64,000 nt of DNA. It comes from Bacillus pseudomycoides DSM 12442. GTDB taxonomy: Bacteria > Bacillota > Bacilli > Bacillales > Bacillaceae_G. Under the pieces are notes generated by a model. That model had not been told where the DNA came from. It did not search any database and was given only the letters and a program-made list of their open reading frames with translations. The stretch spans positions 793,326 to 857,325 of the forward strand of contig NZ_CM000745.1 in assembly GCF_000161455.1 (NCBI RefSeq), in the 5' to 3' direction. The first letter of the stretch is position 1; each line of letters starts with the position of its first letter. Below, one piece after another: positions 1-9,023 of this stretch. A program made the translations under genes and the position numbers.

Positions 1-223
1 AGATTATGTAAACCTCACTAGCATAAGATATATATTCATGATAATTGAAATGAAAGGTTTTATTTGAAAATAATGTAATATATATAAAAAATTTAATATT
101 ATAACAAAGCGGATTAACTCCCTAATTTTGGACACATACTATCCTTAACTCATTGTTTCATAGAATTGCTCTTTATTTCATAAAATTACTTCTTTTTATG
201 TGAGACAAGAAAAAAATCTCGCC

Positions 224-369
224 TCATACTCTAACTTCTTTGATTTGTAACGGTTCTGTTTGTATTCGTCGATAAAATTCATTTGGTGATAAATCTAAAA
301 TACTAGAATGAATCCTTCGGTTGTTGTAAAACTCAATATATATAGCTACTTCTTGATAAGCTTCGCCAT
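224..369 (-). pseudogene. IS3-family transposase, C-terminal remnant
   Basis: The minus strand reads as an open tail with the segment YIEFYNNRRIHSS followed by a P-N-E-F motif, which is the characteristic end of the DDE integrase domain of IS3/IS150-type OrfB transposases. About 45 residues remain; the catalytic D, D and E region and everything upstream are missing. It abuts a second, unrelated transposase tail on the other strand, so the junction at about 365-370 records an insertion or deletion between two elements. Family assignment is from the motif read by eye; the specific IS cannot be named. Confidence 0.7.
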
Positions 370-492
370 GCCTCACGTACTATTAAAGGTATAGAAACTG
401 TTCATGCCATATACAAACAAAAGCGAAGTCTTCAACCGAACTTCGTTTTTTCGACGTATAACACATTACATGAATTATTAATAGTTTCATAA
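364..492 (+). pseudogene. IS6-family (IS240-like) transposase, C-terminal remnant
   Basis: The frame from 364 encodes 42 residues beginning RHASRTIKGIETVHAIYK and ending before a TAA. This matches the C-terminal end of IS6/IS240-type transposases common in the B. cereus group. The rest of the transposase is absent, replaced upstream by the IS3-type remnant. About 40 bases downstream lies the matching terminal inverted repeat, so the right end of the element is preserved. Confidence 0.75.
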
Positions 493-529
493 AACTAGTC
501 CGCAATATTCCCCATCTCTTTATGTCTTC

Positions 530-549
530 GGAAACTTTGCAACAGAACC
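530..549. repeat. IS6-type terminal inverted repeat (one end)
   Basis: The complement of this stretch reads GGTTCTGTTGCAAAGTTTCC, the familiar end of IS6/IS26/IS240-type elements. It lies just after the transposase tail, as expected for the right end. The partner end is not in the window or has been deleted. Confidence 0.75.
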
Positions 550-612
550 TAAAAAAGCTATATGATAAGGATGTCGGAAGAGATAAGATCTTTTATAACA
601 TACATTACCCTG

Positions 613-1266
613 TTATTTCATGTTTATTAAATTATACTTTATGGCATATTGAACAAGTTCACTTTTTTTAGAAAGATTAAGTTTGTTCAACATTCTCGTC
701 TTATGAGTATCAACCGTTTTTATACTGATAGTTAATTCTTGAGCAATTTCAGACAATGAAAATCCTTTAACAAGAAACTGCAATACCTCCCGTTCACGTG
801 GGCTTAGAATTACATAAGGATTTCGGGACTCTGTTTCGTTTTGCAATCTTTTTAGCATCGTTGAAATTTCCTTTGGGCGAAGGTATAGGTATCCATCCAT
901 AACGGAATCAATAGCAGTGTATAATTCTTCATCTACGGCTGCTTTAGGGACGTAACCTGAAGCTCCCGCGTTCATGATTAATGTTACATAGTCTTCGTCC
1001 TCGTGCATGGTGAGCACTATGACTTTCGCTTGTTCATAACGTAATTTAATCTCTGTGAGAACTTGGATTCCATCTAAGCGCGGCAAAGATATATCCAATA
1101 TCAGAATATCGGGCCTTAAAATGTCGTAAAGCCGGAGTGCTTCAAGTCCATCAGAGGCTTCACCTACAACTTTTAAGGACGGTCTTTTTTGCAATAGGAG
1201 TTTTAAACCTGATCTCATCAAGGCATGGTCATCAACTAGCATTATGTTGATTGTCTTTTTCATCAT
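613..1266 (-). CDS. NarL/FixJ-family response regulator
   Basis: A 217-residue two-component response regulator. The receiver domain covers residues 1-120, with the acidic pair D12/D13, the phospho-acceptor D58 (ILDIS) and the conserved K108 (VPKA). A LuxR-type helix-turn-helix occupies about 150-212 (LSPREREVL ... SIKTVDTHKTRML). It is the last gene of a three-gene minus-strand operon and its start overlaps the kinase gene by 35 bases, which implies translational coupling. By context it should act on the promoter of the divergent organophosphate transporter; the inverted repeat at 3787-3815 is a candidate target. This resembles the logic of UhpABC and HptRSA sugar-phosphate sensing, although HptR is AraC-type. 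Family assignment is secure; the signal is inferred. Confidence 0.92.
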   Translation of the reverse strand: MMKKTINIMLVDDHALMRSGLKLLLQKRPSLKVVGEASDGLEALRLYDILRPDILILDISLPRLDGIQVLTEIKLRYEQAKVIVLTMHEDEDYVTLIMNAGASGYVPKAAVDEELYTAIDSVMDGYLYLRPKEISTMLKRLQNETESRNPYVILSPREREVLQFLVKGFSLSEIAQELTISIKTVDTHKTRMLNKLNLSKKSELVQYAIKYNLINMK

Positions 1267-2695
1267 GACACCCTTCTCTCTGTTTTAATGGGATAGACAC
1301 CCTAACTTCGGTCCCACCGATATTGTGAGTTTTGATAAAAAATGAACCATCCAGTAATTCGGCTCTTTCCTTCATTCCATATATTCCGATCCGATTTTGC
1401 TGGCGAGCTTTTTCAAAATCGGTCTCACGTATACCGTGACCGTTATCATGGATGCTCAACTCGATAGAACAATCCTTGATTTCCATGTTAATCACAATCT
1501 CAGTTGCTACTGTATGTTTCACTACATTGGTAAGACTTTCTTGAACAATTCGGTATAGTGCTACAGCAGTATGACTATCTATGGCAGCAATGTCATCATC
1601 GGGAGCGTGTAGAATTACAGTAAGAGCGAATTTTTCTTCAAACTTTCTTGCATGTTTCCTTAATGCCGGAATTAAACCTATATCATCAAGGATGGGTGGT
1701 CTTAATTCTACCGCTAAATCTCTAATTTCTCGCAAAATACTTGCCGCAGTTTCTCGGCTTACATTAAGTAGCTCTTGTTGCTCGATATCTTTAACTTCAT
1801 TAGCCAAAATCCGCATTGTAACCATTAGAAAAGTAAGGGCTTGGCTTGTTTCATCATGAAGTTCACGAGAAATTCTTTTTCTCTCCTCCTCATGAGCGGA
1901 TAATAGTTTCAAAATCAACGTATCTCGAAGGGCATCCTTTTCTTGAAGTTCCTTCAATAATTTTTCTACTGCAGTGCTGGAACTAATTAGGTTGTCAGCC
2001 ATTTCATTAAAAGCCCGTGCTAATTTTCCAACTTCATCGTCACTCTCTGCTTTAGCCCTTAAGGATAAATTACCGGCTGATATGCCTGTTGCTGTATCAA
2101 CTAAACTATTGATTGGTCGAGTAATGATACGAGTCACATAATAAGCTATACCTGCAGCCCCCATACAGACCAAAAATGTAGCAACAACCAATTCTATAAT
2201 TTTAGTAAAAATATAGCTTTTCGCCTGTTTTTCTGCCATTCCAACTCTAACAAATCCTACATCTCCCTCTTCGATTGGAACCAGTATGTCATGGATATTT
2301 CCTTCATCTGAAGTTAGTATAGCGTAATTTCCATTATTGATATCATCAGGCTTATGTGCGTTTAATATTCCTTTCGGTAAGTGTTTGGAGAATGTATTTC
2401 CGACAAGAACATTATTATTGTTAATGACCAGTATATAACGAACGTCTTTGTTAGCTTCCTGTGCCCGGGTAATGAGAAGATGAATCGAATAGTAGTCATC
2501 AGTCAGAATGTAATCCGAAGACAATGCCGCAATATTTTCAGCGATATTTACACCACGTTTTTTAAGGTCCTCTGTCATGATTTTTGTGAGTGATTCCCAA
2601 ATGATACATCCTAATACTAGAGCGAGAAAGAGTAGCGAAACGAATATAGCTCCAAATATCTTTTGGTTTATTTGTAATTTATTCAGCCATTTCAT
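1232..2695 (-). CDS. Membrane sensor histidine kinase (HisKA_3 type)
   Basis: A 487-residue sensor kinase. A first transmembrane helix lies at about 13-33, an extracellular sensor of about 130 residues follows, and a second helix lies at about 162-187. A HAMP linker covers roughly 188-240. The dimerisation/phospho-acceptor helix has RELHDETSQ with phosphorylated H280, as in NarX/DesK-type kinases that pair with NarL regulators. An HATPase domain carries an N-box (RIVQESLTNVVKH) and a G1 box (DNGHG). It overlaps the upstream lipoprotein gene by 4 bases (ATGA) and the downstream regulator by 35. The extracellular region probably reads the ligand state of the PhnD-like lipoprotein encoded just upstream, as HptA does for HptS. 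The ligand cannot be told from the sequence. Confidence 0.92.
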   Translation of the reverse strand: MKWLNKLQINQKIFGAIFVSLLFLALVLGCIIWESLTKIMTEDLKKRGVNIAENIAALSSDYILTDDYYSIHLLITRAQEANKDVRYILVINNNNVLVGNTFSKHLPKGILNAHKPDDINNGNYAILTSDEGNIHDILVPIEEGDVGFVRVGMAEKQAKSYIFTKIIELVVATFLVCMGAAGIAYYVTRIITRPINSLVDTATGISAGNLSLRAKAESDDEVGKLARAFNEMADNLISSSTAVEKLLKELQEKDALRDTLILKLLSAHEEERKRISRELHDETSQALTFLMVTMRILANEVKDIEQQELLNVSRETAASILREIRDLAVELRPPILDDIGLIPALRKHARKFEEKFALTVILHAPDDDIAAIDSHTAVALYRIVQESLTNVVKHTVATEIVINMEIKDCSIELSIHDNGHGIRETDFEKARQQNRIGIYGMKERAELLDGSFFIKTHNIGGTEVRVSIPLKQREGCHDEKDNQHNAS

Positions 2696-3594
2696 AGGTG
2701 ACCCTCATATAATTGGGGTTCAAATGGAACAAAACGATCAATGAACAGTCCCTGAAACGCTGGTTTTATTATTTTTTGTTCGTGCATAGAAATGAAACTT
2801 TTCTTGATAATTCGCTTCTCTTCATCAGGTAAATTACTGCTGATGACAACAGGACCGGTACCAATCGGTTCCGTTTTTGCAATAATTTTCAAATTCTTAA
2901 TCAGTTCTGGATTTTTAAGTTTGGTACGCTCAAAGACTAAGCTATCAACAGCTGCAGCGTCAACAACACCATTTATCACAGCGCTTAGGGAGCTTTCATG
3001 ATTATATGTAAAAACATAACGACCAAAGAAATGCTCGGGCGTTTCACTTAATTCAGCTAATTTTTTCCTCACAAAAATATATCCGGAATAACTGGTTGGA
3101 TCGCTAAAAGCAACGTTTTTCCCTCTTAAATCATGTATACTGGATAGTTCATTTTTGCGGTTTACGACGACATAACCATAATAATATGGAACTCCCATTC
3201 GCTCTTGCATGGCAATTGCTTCAAGTCCTTCAACATGTCTGTAGGTAATATATGCTCCTGTTGAAAGTATGGCTATATCAGCACCTCCATTCATCATCAA
3301 CATACTAATTTCATTATAACTCTTGCGCTGAATTAGAATTGCAGGTCTATGAAGCTTCTCTCCGATATAGTTAGCTATTTTCCTATAGTACATAATTGTA
3401 TCAGTCGGTGATAACACACTTGAAATTGCGATCCGTACAGGAGAGGGCTTGTCACCTTGTGAACCAACAGGCATGGTGTCAGATTCGGAGAAAATAATTT
3501 GAGGGCTTGAACGCTCATGCTGACATCCTATCGAAAGTAAAGTAATAAGCAATATAAAAAAAAGCCTCAACCAATTTATCATACTTTCCTCCAT
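2692..3594 (-). CDS. PhnD-like substrate-binding lipoprotein, probable sensor subunit
   Basis: A 300-residue lipoprotein with a hydrophobic signal sequence and lipobox LSIGC (lipidated C24). It has the fold signature of the phosphate/phosphonate-binding PhnD family: an early PVRIAISS strand, a central ADIAILSTGAY segment, then FSDPTSYSGY and VDAAAVDS. There is no permease or ATPase beside it. It is instead first in an operon with a kinase and regulator, an arrangement known for HptA in Staphylococcus and PgtC in enterobacteria. The likely job is therefore sensing an extracellular phosphorylated compound, not transport. Start chosen at 3594; a second methionine at residue 5 is also possible. 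Confidence 0.85.
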   Translation of the reverse strand: MEESMINWLRLFFILLITLLSIGCQHERSSPQIIFSESDTMPVGSQGDKPSPVRIAISSVLSPTDTIMYYRKIANYIGEKLHRPAILIQRKSYNEISMLMMNGGADIAILSTGAYITYRHVEGLEAIAMQERMGVPYYYGYVVVNRKNELSSIHDLRGKNVAFSDPTSYSGYIFVRKKLAELSETPEHFFGRYVFTYNHESSLSAVINGVVDAAAVDSLVFERTKLKNPELIKNLKIIAKTEPIGTGPVVISSNLPDEEKRIIKKSFISMHEQKIIKPAFQGLFIDRFVPFEPQLYEGHL

Positions 3595-3786
3595 TCTTGC
3601 AGGCGAGGGATTTATGTAATATGTGAAAATACCCTAATTGAATCCGATTTACCGAATCCTACTCGATTCAGGGTTTTCAAAATTTATATTTATATATTAC
3701 TTCAGAACGATCCACGAAATCTATGGAAGATTGTATACAAAACTATTATTTATGTCGAAGGTGTGACAGCAAATAGCCATAAATGG

Positions 3787-3815
3787 TTTTATGTAGGATA
3801 TTATCTTACATAAAA
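3787..3815. promoter_or_regulatory. Inverted repeat, candidate operator between sensor operon and transporter
   Basis: TTTTATGTA and TACATAAAA form a perfect 9-bp inverted repeat separated by 11 bases in the divergent intergenic region. No coding sequence overlaps it. Its place upstream of the transporter gene makes it a plausible binding site for the NarL-type regulator. A TTGACA hexamer follows at 3842. Confidence 0.45.
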
Positions 3816-3894
3816 TCAGATATTTGCTGATAGTTTAACGAGTTGACATATAAGATAATTTAACAAAGGAGGGATGATATAACACAAGTATTTT

Positions 3895-3908
3895 TGAAAA
3901 CGTTTCCG
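3895..3908 (+). promoter_or_regulatory. Putative cre site (CcpA) before organophosphate transporter
   Basis: TGAAAACGTTTCCG fits the catabolite-responsive element consensus WTGNAANCGNWNNCW closely. It lies 87 bases before the transporter start, so CcpA would be expected to lower transporter expression when glucose is available. Prediction from motif only. Confidence 0.5.
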
Positions 3909-3994
3909 ACAAGTTGGCCTCTATTGAAATACTAAATTTCATGCCAATCTAAGTTTTTTCCGTAAATCAAAGTAAAGAAATCGAGGTAGATAGT

Positions 3995-5353
3995 ATGTTC
4001 TCATTTTTGAAACCTAAAATCGCTACTACAAAAATAGCATCAGACCAGGTTCAAAAAACCTATAGGCTTTTCCGGCTACAATCTTTATTAGGCGTGTTCT
4101 TCGGTTATATAGCTTACTATATAGTACGTAACAATTTTGCCTTATCTACTCCTTATCTGAAGGAACAACTCAATCTTAGTGCTACAGAAGTAGGATTATT
4201 AAGCAGTTCCATGCTTATCGCTTATGGAATTAGTAAGGGGTTAATGAGTAGTATAGCAGACAAAGCTAATCCTAAAAGGTATATGGCGCTTGGTTTGCTT
4301 CTGTGCGCTATGGTCAATATTATGATGGGCTTCAGCACCGCATTCTGGATGTTTGCAGTTCTCGTTGTTCTCAATGGATTTTTTCAGGGAATGGGAGTTG
4401 GACCTAGCTTTATTACTATTGCAAACTGGTTCCCGCGTAAGGAAAGAGGAACTGTCGGTGCCATATGGAATATTTCGCACAATATAGGTGGAGGCATCGT
4501 AGCGCCTATCGTTGGTGTCAGTTTTGCTATGTTAGGCTCCAATCACTGGCAAGCGGCAAACTACCAGGTTCCGGCTGCAATAGCTATTGTTATTGCAATG
4601 GTGATACTAACCCTTATTAAAGGATCACCGGTAAGCGAGGGCTTGCCTCCGTTAAGCGAAATCATCAAGGATGAACCCGATTCGAAAATGCAACAAAGGG
4701 CTGATTCCAAACCGCCAGTAGACATGAATGCTTGGCAGATTTTTAGGAATTATGTTTTATTTAACAAAAATGCATGGTTCGTTTCCTTGGTAGATGTTTT
4801 TGTTTACATGGTTCGTTTCGGCATTATAAGCTGGTTACCCATTTATTTGTTGAATGTAAAACATTTCACTAAAGAAGAGATGAGTGTTGCCTTTTTATTC
4901 TTTGAATGGGCAGCCATTCCTTCTACTCTTCTGGCCGGTTATCTATCAGACAAGTTATTCAAAGGGCACCGCATGCCTCCAGCAATCATTGCTATGACAT
5001 TGATATTCATCTGTATCATTGGTTACTGGCAAAGTACATCTTTACATTGGGTCACTATTTTCGCTGCTATTATTGGATGCTTGATTTACATTCCGCAGTT
5101 TCTGGCTTCAGTACAAACTATGGAGGTGGTTCCACCTTTCGCCGTTGGTTCTGCGGTTGGTTTGCGAGGTTTTATGAGTTATATTCTAGGTGCATCTTTA
5201 GGTACTACACTCTTTGGTGTAATGGTTGACAAGGTAGGATGGAATGGTGGTTTCTATGTATTACTAGCGGCAACTGTATGTTGCATCATATGCTGCATAT
5301 TGACCCATCGAGGAGCAAAAGAATTCAACAAAAAACAGGTACTTCAATCCTGA
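3995..5353 (+). CDS. Organophosphate:phosphate antiporter (OPA family MFS; PgtP/UhpT/GlpT-like)
   Basis: A 452-residue membrane protein with about twelve hydrophobic helices and the OPA-family pattern: YYIVRNNFALSTP in the first helix region (arginine involved in phosphate binding in GlpT/UhpT), then WFPRKERGTVGAIWNISHNIGG in the loop between helices 4 and 5. A hydrophilic central loop spans about 205-250. A GAGGT ribosome site precedes the ATG. Substrates in this family are glycerol-3-phosphate, hexose-6-phosphate or phosphoglycerates, exchanged for inorganic phosphate. The divergent binding-protein/kinase/regulator operon points to induction by the external substrate. Choosing between PgtP and UhpT needs alignment; a phosphoglycerate transporter is my first guess. 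Confidence 0.88.
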   Translation: MFSFLKPKIATTKIASDQVQKTYRLFRLQSLLGVFFGYIAYYIVRNNFALSTPYLKEQLNLSATEVGLLSSSMLIAYGISKGLMSSIADKANPKRYMALGLLLCAMVNIMMGFSTAFWMFAVLVVLNGFFQGMGVGPSFITIANWFPRKERGTVGAIWNISHNIGGGIVAPIVGVSFAMLGSNHWQAANYQVPAAIAIVIAMVILTLIKGSPVSEGLPPLSEIIKDEPDSKMQQRADSKPPVDMNAWQIFRNYVLFNKNAWFVSLVDVFVYMVRFGIISWLPIYLLNVKHFTKEEMSVAFLFFEWAAIPSTLLAGYLSDKLFKGHRMPPAIIAMTLIFICIIGYWQSTSLHWVTIFAAIIGCLIYIPQFLASVQTMEVVPPFAVGSAVGLRGFMSYILGASLGTTLFGVMVDKVGWNGGFYVLLAATVCCIICCILTHRGAKEFNKKQVLQS

Positions 5354-5386
5354 AACAACTATATTCTGAGGATATTTCCATTATAA

Positions 5387-6019
5387 AATACTCAAAGTCA
5401 GTGTGCTGCTCAACGTAACCAATTTGGTGTCGATGCAGATATAAAGGTGATCAAATTGCAAACAGAGGCGTACATCATAGATAAAAAGACAATAGCCCTA
5501 GGTAGCCTTGAGCATTTAGAACCAGAAGATGAAAAAAATCAGAGGAAATTGGCAACGCTCTTGGCCCATTATTGGGAAAAAATCTATTCACATTTCAGAT
5601 ATACAGTTAAGGAAGCGCAGAAATTGGTGGATTTTCCAATTAAAAAACCAACTTATACAGCAAAAGGTTATGAGCTAAAGAAGGAAAAAGTTGATACAGA
5701 TATTACACTTGGAAAACCAAAACCAATTATTAATTCAAGATATAAAAAAGGGGAGTTCAGTTATACGATTTATCAATCAGCGATTATGGGAAAAGGAAAG
5801 GATCCATTTTACTTTTGGGTTAATGACAACGATAAGATAGAACATTATGAGCTCGAAGGGGCTAAATTCACCTTTGCAAAGACGACGGGAAGTAATGTAA
5901 AGGGTATTAAGATGATTGTTCCAGCAAAAGGAAAGGACAGTTCCTATCAAATTGTAATCATTGATGATGTTTTAAATAAGGCTGAATTAGAGAAAATCAT
6001 GATTTCCTTTTTGAAATAA
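5387..6019 (+). pseudogene. Remnant or N-terminally truncated protein, unknown family
   Basis: An open frame runs from a stop at 5384 to 6019; a possible GTG start is at 5447 without a good ribosome site. The product (190 residues from the GTG) is lysine-rich, with a C-terminal part of alternating beta-like strands and a closing helix (NKAELEKIMISFLK) that resembles the DUF4367-type domain of sporulation and anti-sigma-like membrane proteins. There is no membrane segment, so the N-terminal part may have been lost by deletion next to the transporter gene. Followed by a perfect terminator. Function not recognised. Confidence 0.5.
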
Positions 6020-6020
6020 A

Positions 6021-6060
6021 AAATAGAGTCTCAAGAAAAGAATCTTGAGACTCTATTTTT
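6021..6060. terminator. Rho-independent terminator
   Basis: A perfect 16-bp stem (AAATAGAGTCTCAAGA and its complement) with a 6-base loop, followed by a T run. It ends the 5387-6019 frame and is nearly symmetrical, so it could act in both directions. Confidence 0.85.
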
Positions 6061-6117
6061 ACTTGAGTTTGAACGAAATCTTTATGTGTTAAAAGAAATT
6101 AATAATCTATAAAACAA

Positions 6118-6190
6118 AAAAATGAGATAGAATTTTTGTTTTGGGGGTACTTCAAAATATTAGCTTGATGGGCATGTGGCGAGACCTCTA
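6118..6190. repeat. Dispersed repeat, core TTAGCTTGATGGSATGTGG-like (copy 1)
   Basis: Contains TTTTTGTTTTGGGGGTAC followed about 25 bases later by TTAGCTTGATGGGCATGTGG. The same core recurs, diverged, at about 33401, 38067, 50306 and 62433 in this window, always between genes. It is probably one of the short dispersed repeats of the B. cereus group, but I cannot assign a family number. Confidence 0.5.
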
Positions 6191-6337
6191 CTTTGCTATT
6201 GATAATTAGTTTTGTTGGAAGTTATTTGATGATTCGTTTTTTATTTTTACCTTCAACTCAAGTCCTCGTTAGTTGAAGATGACTCATACATTAAGAGAGA
6301 CTTTTATACTCCAGCAAATGTGATGGACCAAATAGAA

Positions 6338-6470
6338 TCAAAGAACAGCTAACCCTTGTGATCCATAATAAGGAAAGTTAGTCGAAGCAGCAACCTGCAA
6401 TCTAACCAGACTACCATCATCTTGGATATTAAATACTGAGACTGTACCCTGATTTCCGTTAAGGGTGTAA
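6338..6470 (-). pseudogene. Beta-propeller (lactonase-like) protein, C-terminal remnant
   Basis: The minus strand reads FTLNGNQGTVSVFNIQ, then DDGSLVRL and a tail ending SQGLAVL before a stop at 6338-6340. This is typical of the repeating blades of lactonase/YVTN-type beta-propeller proteins. Only about 43 residues survive and they meet an unrelated plus-strand epimerase fragment at about 6465, marking a deletion junction. Confidence 0.55.
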
Positions 6471-6969
6471 AAATGCAAAAGCATTAATTGTTAGGTTACC
6501 AGACTACTATGGTATAACTTCGCAGAACTCGTATTTACAACCAACATTGACTAGACTAGCAGGAAATAAAATCTCTATTTTCATTGGTAATCTAAAAATA
6601 CCACGAGACTATGTCTATTTACCAGATGCCGCTAAGATGATTGTGGAAATAGCAAATAGAGACGATTCTTATGGAGAGAATTGGAATATACCTGGTGCCG
6701 AATTGATTTCAGGAAAAGAAATAATAAAAATTGCACGTGAAATTACTGGAAATAAAAAATTAGTTATTCCATTAAATAAAAATGTAATTCGTATAAGTGG
6801 ATTGTTTGATCCGGTTATGAAGGAAGTAGTAGAAATAATGTATCCTACAGAAGAAGGATTTACTCTAAGGGGAGAAAAATATGAAAATAGAATAGGTGAA
6901 ATTATAGCTACCCCTTATAAAGGTGGGCTAAAAGAAACATTAAATTTCTTAATGGATAAGATAAAATAA
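6463..6969 (+). pseudogene. NAD(P)-dependent epimerase/reductase (SDR), C-terminal half
   Basis: The frame is open from 6463 and reads KALIVRLPDYYG before the nominal TTG start at 6547, so the coding homology extends upstream of any start codon. The following region (PRDYVYLPDAAKMIVEIA, then NIPGAELISGKEI) matches the C-terminal half of extended SDR sugar or quinone epimerases. The N-terminal half, with the GxxGxxG nucleotide-binding motif and the YxxxK catalytic pair, is gone. It therefore cannot be an active enzyme and is called a truncated pseudogene. Confidence 0.75.
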
Positions 6970-7074
6970 AGCAGAAAATGAAAATTCAGACTAAAACTAG
7001 AAATAATGATTAACTTAAAATTAAACATAAGTAATTGATTAATCACTAACAATTATAAATAAAAGTGAATCCTA

Positions 7075-7200
7075 TTAAAAAATCCAAGTTAGCTCTAGCT
7101 TAACCTCAATATCATCACCAGTTGTAAAGTATTGTCCATCGGGTAATACATATCTACCCTGATGATTCTTTGTGAGAGTACCAATCAAAATGATCAACTC
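7075..7200 (-). pseudogene. Small fragment resembling a DUF5348-type protein
   Basis: The minus-strand frame reads NHQGRYVLPDGQYFTTGDDIEV and ends LTWIF-stop, about 40 residues. The GRY...LPDG...GD.IEV...TWI pattern is that of the small DUF5348 proteins, from memory. A poor TTG start is available at 7200. It may be a short complete gene or a remnant; the surrounding debris favours a remnant. The 372 bases from 6970 to 7341 hold nothing else recognisable. Confidence 0.35.
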
Positions 7201-7328
7201 CCCTTAATAATTCTAATAACAGTTTTGACATATAAAACAACAGTTAAACTATTGGCACTTTTGATCAAACTTTTTTATAAAATAGTTGAAAGTTTACATT
7301 GGCAGTTTTCTAGATTTTAAATAAAAAT

Positions 7329-7362
7329 AAGCCCATTGTTCTTATTGTTTAATGGGCTTGTC
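7329..7362. terminator. Terminator of the PH-domain gene
   Basis: AAGCCCATT and AATGGGCTT form a 9-bp stem overlapping the end of the 7342-7761 gene, with A/T-rich flanks giving a T run on the minus strand. Confidence 0.65.
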
Positions 7363-7761
7363 TATTATTTGTATGTGAGGACATTTATTTTTTAATAAAT
7401 TAATGAATTCTTCTTCTTTTTTTGGTACACAAACTGTCAAAGTGTTAAATAATCCATACATAATTTCTAATCGTTGTCTTGACCAGTCTTGTGAATTCAA
7501 TGACTTTCCATGGTATTTGATATGCTGGATATCTTCAAAAGGTATTTCAGTATTTGTAAAATAATATTTGATAATTAATGATTTGTCAGTAATTTTATAA
7601 GTGGATCTGTAAATAAATAAAAAATTGATTATGTTTAACAGAATCATACAACTTAGGTAAATATTATTAGTACCTTGTATGAACAGCATAGCAATAAAAA
7701 TGAAAATAGTTAATAGAAATATAATCATATGAATAGGATTTTGTTTAATCTTAAATTTCAT
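7342..7761 (-). CDS. Small membrane protein with bacterial PH-like domain
   Basis: A 139-residue protein. Two closely spaced hydrophobic segments (about 11-29 and 33-50) are followed by a soluble domain with the pattern YKITDKSLIIKY...PFEDIQHI, typical of bacterial PH (YyaB/SunI-like) domains. SunI, the sublancin immunity protein, has this architecture, but there is no bacteriocin gene beside it here, so immunity is only a possibility. The gene has its own terminator and appears monocistronic. Function unassigned. Confidence 0.7.
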   Translation of the reverse strand: MKFKIKQNPIHMIIFLLTIFIFIAMLFIQGTNNIYLSCMILLNIINFLFIYRSTYKITDKSLIIKYYFTNTEIPFEDIQHIKYHGKSLNSQDWSRQRLEIMYGLFNTLTVCVPKKEEEFINLLKNKCPHIQIIDKPIKQ

Positions 7762-7843
7762 TCAAGTTCACCTCTTTATAGTAAGTATAGGGAAAAACGA
7801 CTATCATATCTATAAATTTGTATACAATTATTAATTAATGTAC

Positions 7844-7880
7844 AAAGTAAACTTTTATTCAAAAGTTTACTTTCATTTTT
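7844..7880 (+). terminator. Orphan terminator-like hairpin
   Basis: AAAGTAAACTTTT and AAAAGTTTACTTT form a perfect 13-bp stem with a 4-base loop, followed by a T-rich tract on the plus strand. No plus-strand gene ends here, so it is either a leftover of a deleted gene or an attenuator-like structure before the acetyltransferase gene at 8006. Confidence 0.5.
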
Positions 7881-8005
7881 TCTTGAAAATATTTTTTGAA
7901 GGGTATGAAATATATTTCAACTAAAAAACTGAAAATTAAAATATTTAAATGTATAATAAAGTATAGAAGATATTGAAGAAATAAATAGAGAAGAGGAAAT
8001 ATCGT

Positions 8006-8791
8006 ATGACTAGTTTAAAAAATGTTCTTGAACTTGATTTTGCATATCTTGAAACCTTTACTAGCCGAATAGAGAAATCATGGGGTTCTATATTTTGTAA
8101 TGAAAGTAACCCATATTATTATGATGCAAATCATGCACATGTAAGTGTAGTAAGTTTAAATCCACAAATGATAGTAGATGAAGTAGTCCATTTCTATAAG
8201 ACTAAAAATATAGTACCTAGATTTTATATATACAACTTAGATATGCAAGAAAAACTGATTTCTGAATTACAAATAAAGAATTTTGGATTTGAAGAATTAA
8301 TAAGTCCAGTCCAATTATGGAATAAGAAATTAACTAAAAAAGATAAAAATGAAAAAGTTACTATTGAAGAGGTATCTGAATTAAATTTTGAAGAAGCTTT
8401 AGATATTGAATGTAGTATAAAAGAGTTAGGAGGCGAAGTTAGAAAAAAAGCTTTTCAAGATGAATTCCAACATCCAGCATTCACTCACTATCTACTTAGA
8501 TACAATGGAGTAGCATGTTCCATCGCTTGTATTTTTGAACATGAAAAACAGGCCCGAATGGAAAGTGTAGCTACAATTGAAAAGTTTAGAGGTAAAGGGT
8601 TAATAGGTGAACTTATTCACTTTATTCAAAGTGAAGTAATGAATAGAGGACTAGATAATCTTTGGGTGATTCCAATTAACGAAACAGTAGAAAAAGTGTA
8701 TGAAAAGTATGGATTTGAAACAGTAGAAAAAATTAAAACGGGACATGCGTTTTTAGAAGGGAAAAGTATTAAAGAAATTCACGAGGGATAG
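8006..8791 (+). CDS. GNAT-family N-acetyltransferase
   Basis: A 261-residue protein. The C-terminal half (about 115-255) has the GNAT fold: an acceptor-side strand, then ARMESVATIEKFRGKGLIGELI, where the R-G-K-G-L segment is the acetyl-CoA pyrophosphate loop (motif A), and YEKYGFETVEKI near the end (motif B). The N-terminal half looks like a degenerate tandem GNAT domain. The ribosome site is GAGGAAATATCGT before the ATG. The substrate cannot be predicted. No operon partners; a terminator follows. Confidence 0.85.
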   Translation: MTSLKNVLELDFAYLETFTSRIEKSWGSIFCNESNPYYYDANHAHVSVVSLNPQMIVDEVVHFYKTKNIVPRFYIYNLDMQEKLISELQIKNFGFEELISPVQLWNKKLTKKDKNEKVTIEEVSELNFEEALDIECSIKELGGEVRKKAFQDEFQHPAFTHYLLRYNGVACSIACIFEHEKQARMESVATIEKFRGKGLIGELIHFIQSEVMNRGLDNLWVIPINETVEKVYEKYGFETVEKIKTGHAFLEGKSIKEIHEG

Positions 8792-8832
8792 AAAAAATCA
8801 ATTTAGCAGTTTTATATTAGTTTAAATAATTA

Positions 8833-8865
8833 CCATGCTTTAGACGATGTCAAAGCATGGTTTTT
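8833..8865 (+). terminator. Rho-independent terminator
   Basis: CCATGCTTT / AAAGCATGG stem with 10-base loop and TTTTT, 40 bases after the acetyltransferase stop. Confidence 0.75.
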
Positions 8866-9023
8866 GTATATAACTTAAAAATGTTTATGGAAGTAAAAAA
8901 CTTACAAAGCACTCCTGAAGTTGTTATAAATAGAACTGGTAACTAAATCTCTTTTTAATCTTATTGAACAACGGTGGGCTTTTTAATATTGAAATTTCCT
9001 TAACGTTGTAAATCCGCATTTCC

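Noticed and set aside
3868..3882. Strong AAAGGAGGG followed by ATG ATA TAA upstream of the transporter
   Set aside because: Only two codons; may be a chance purine run. A leader role cannot be supported.
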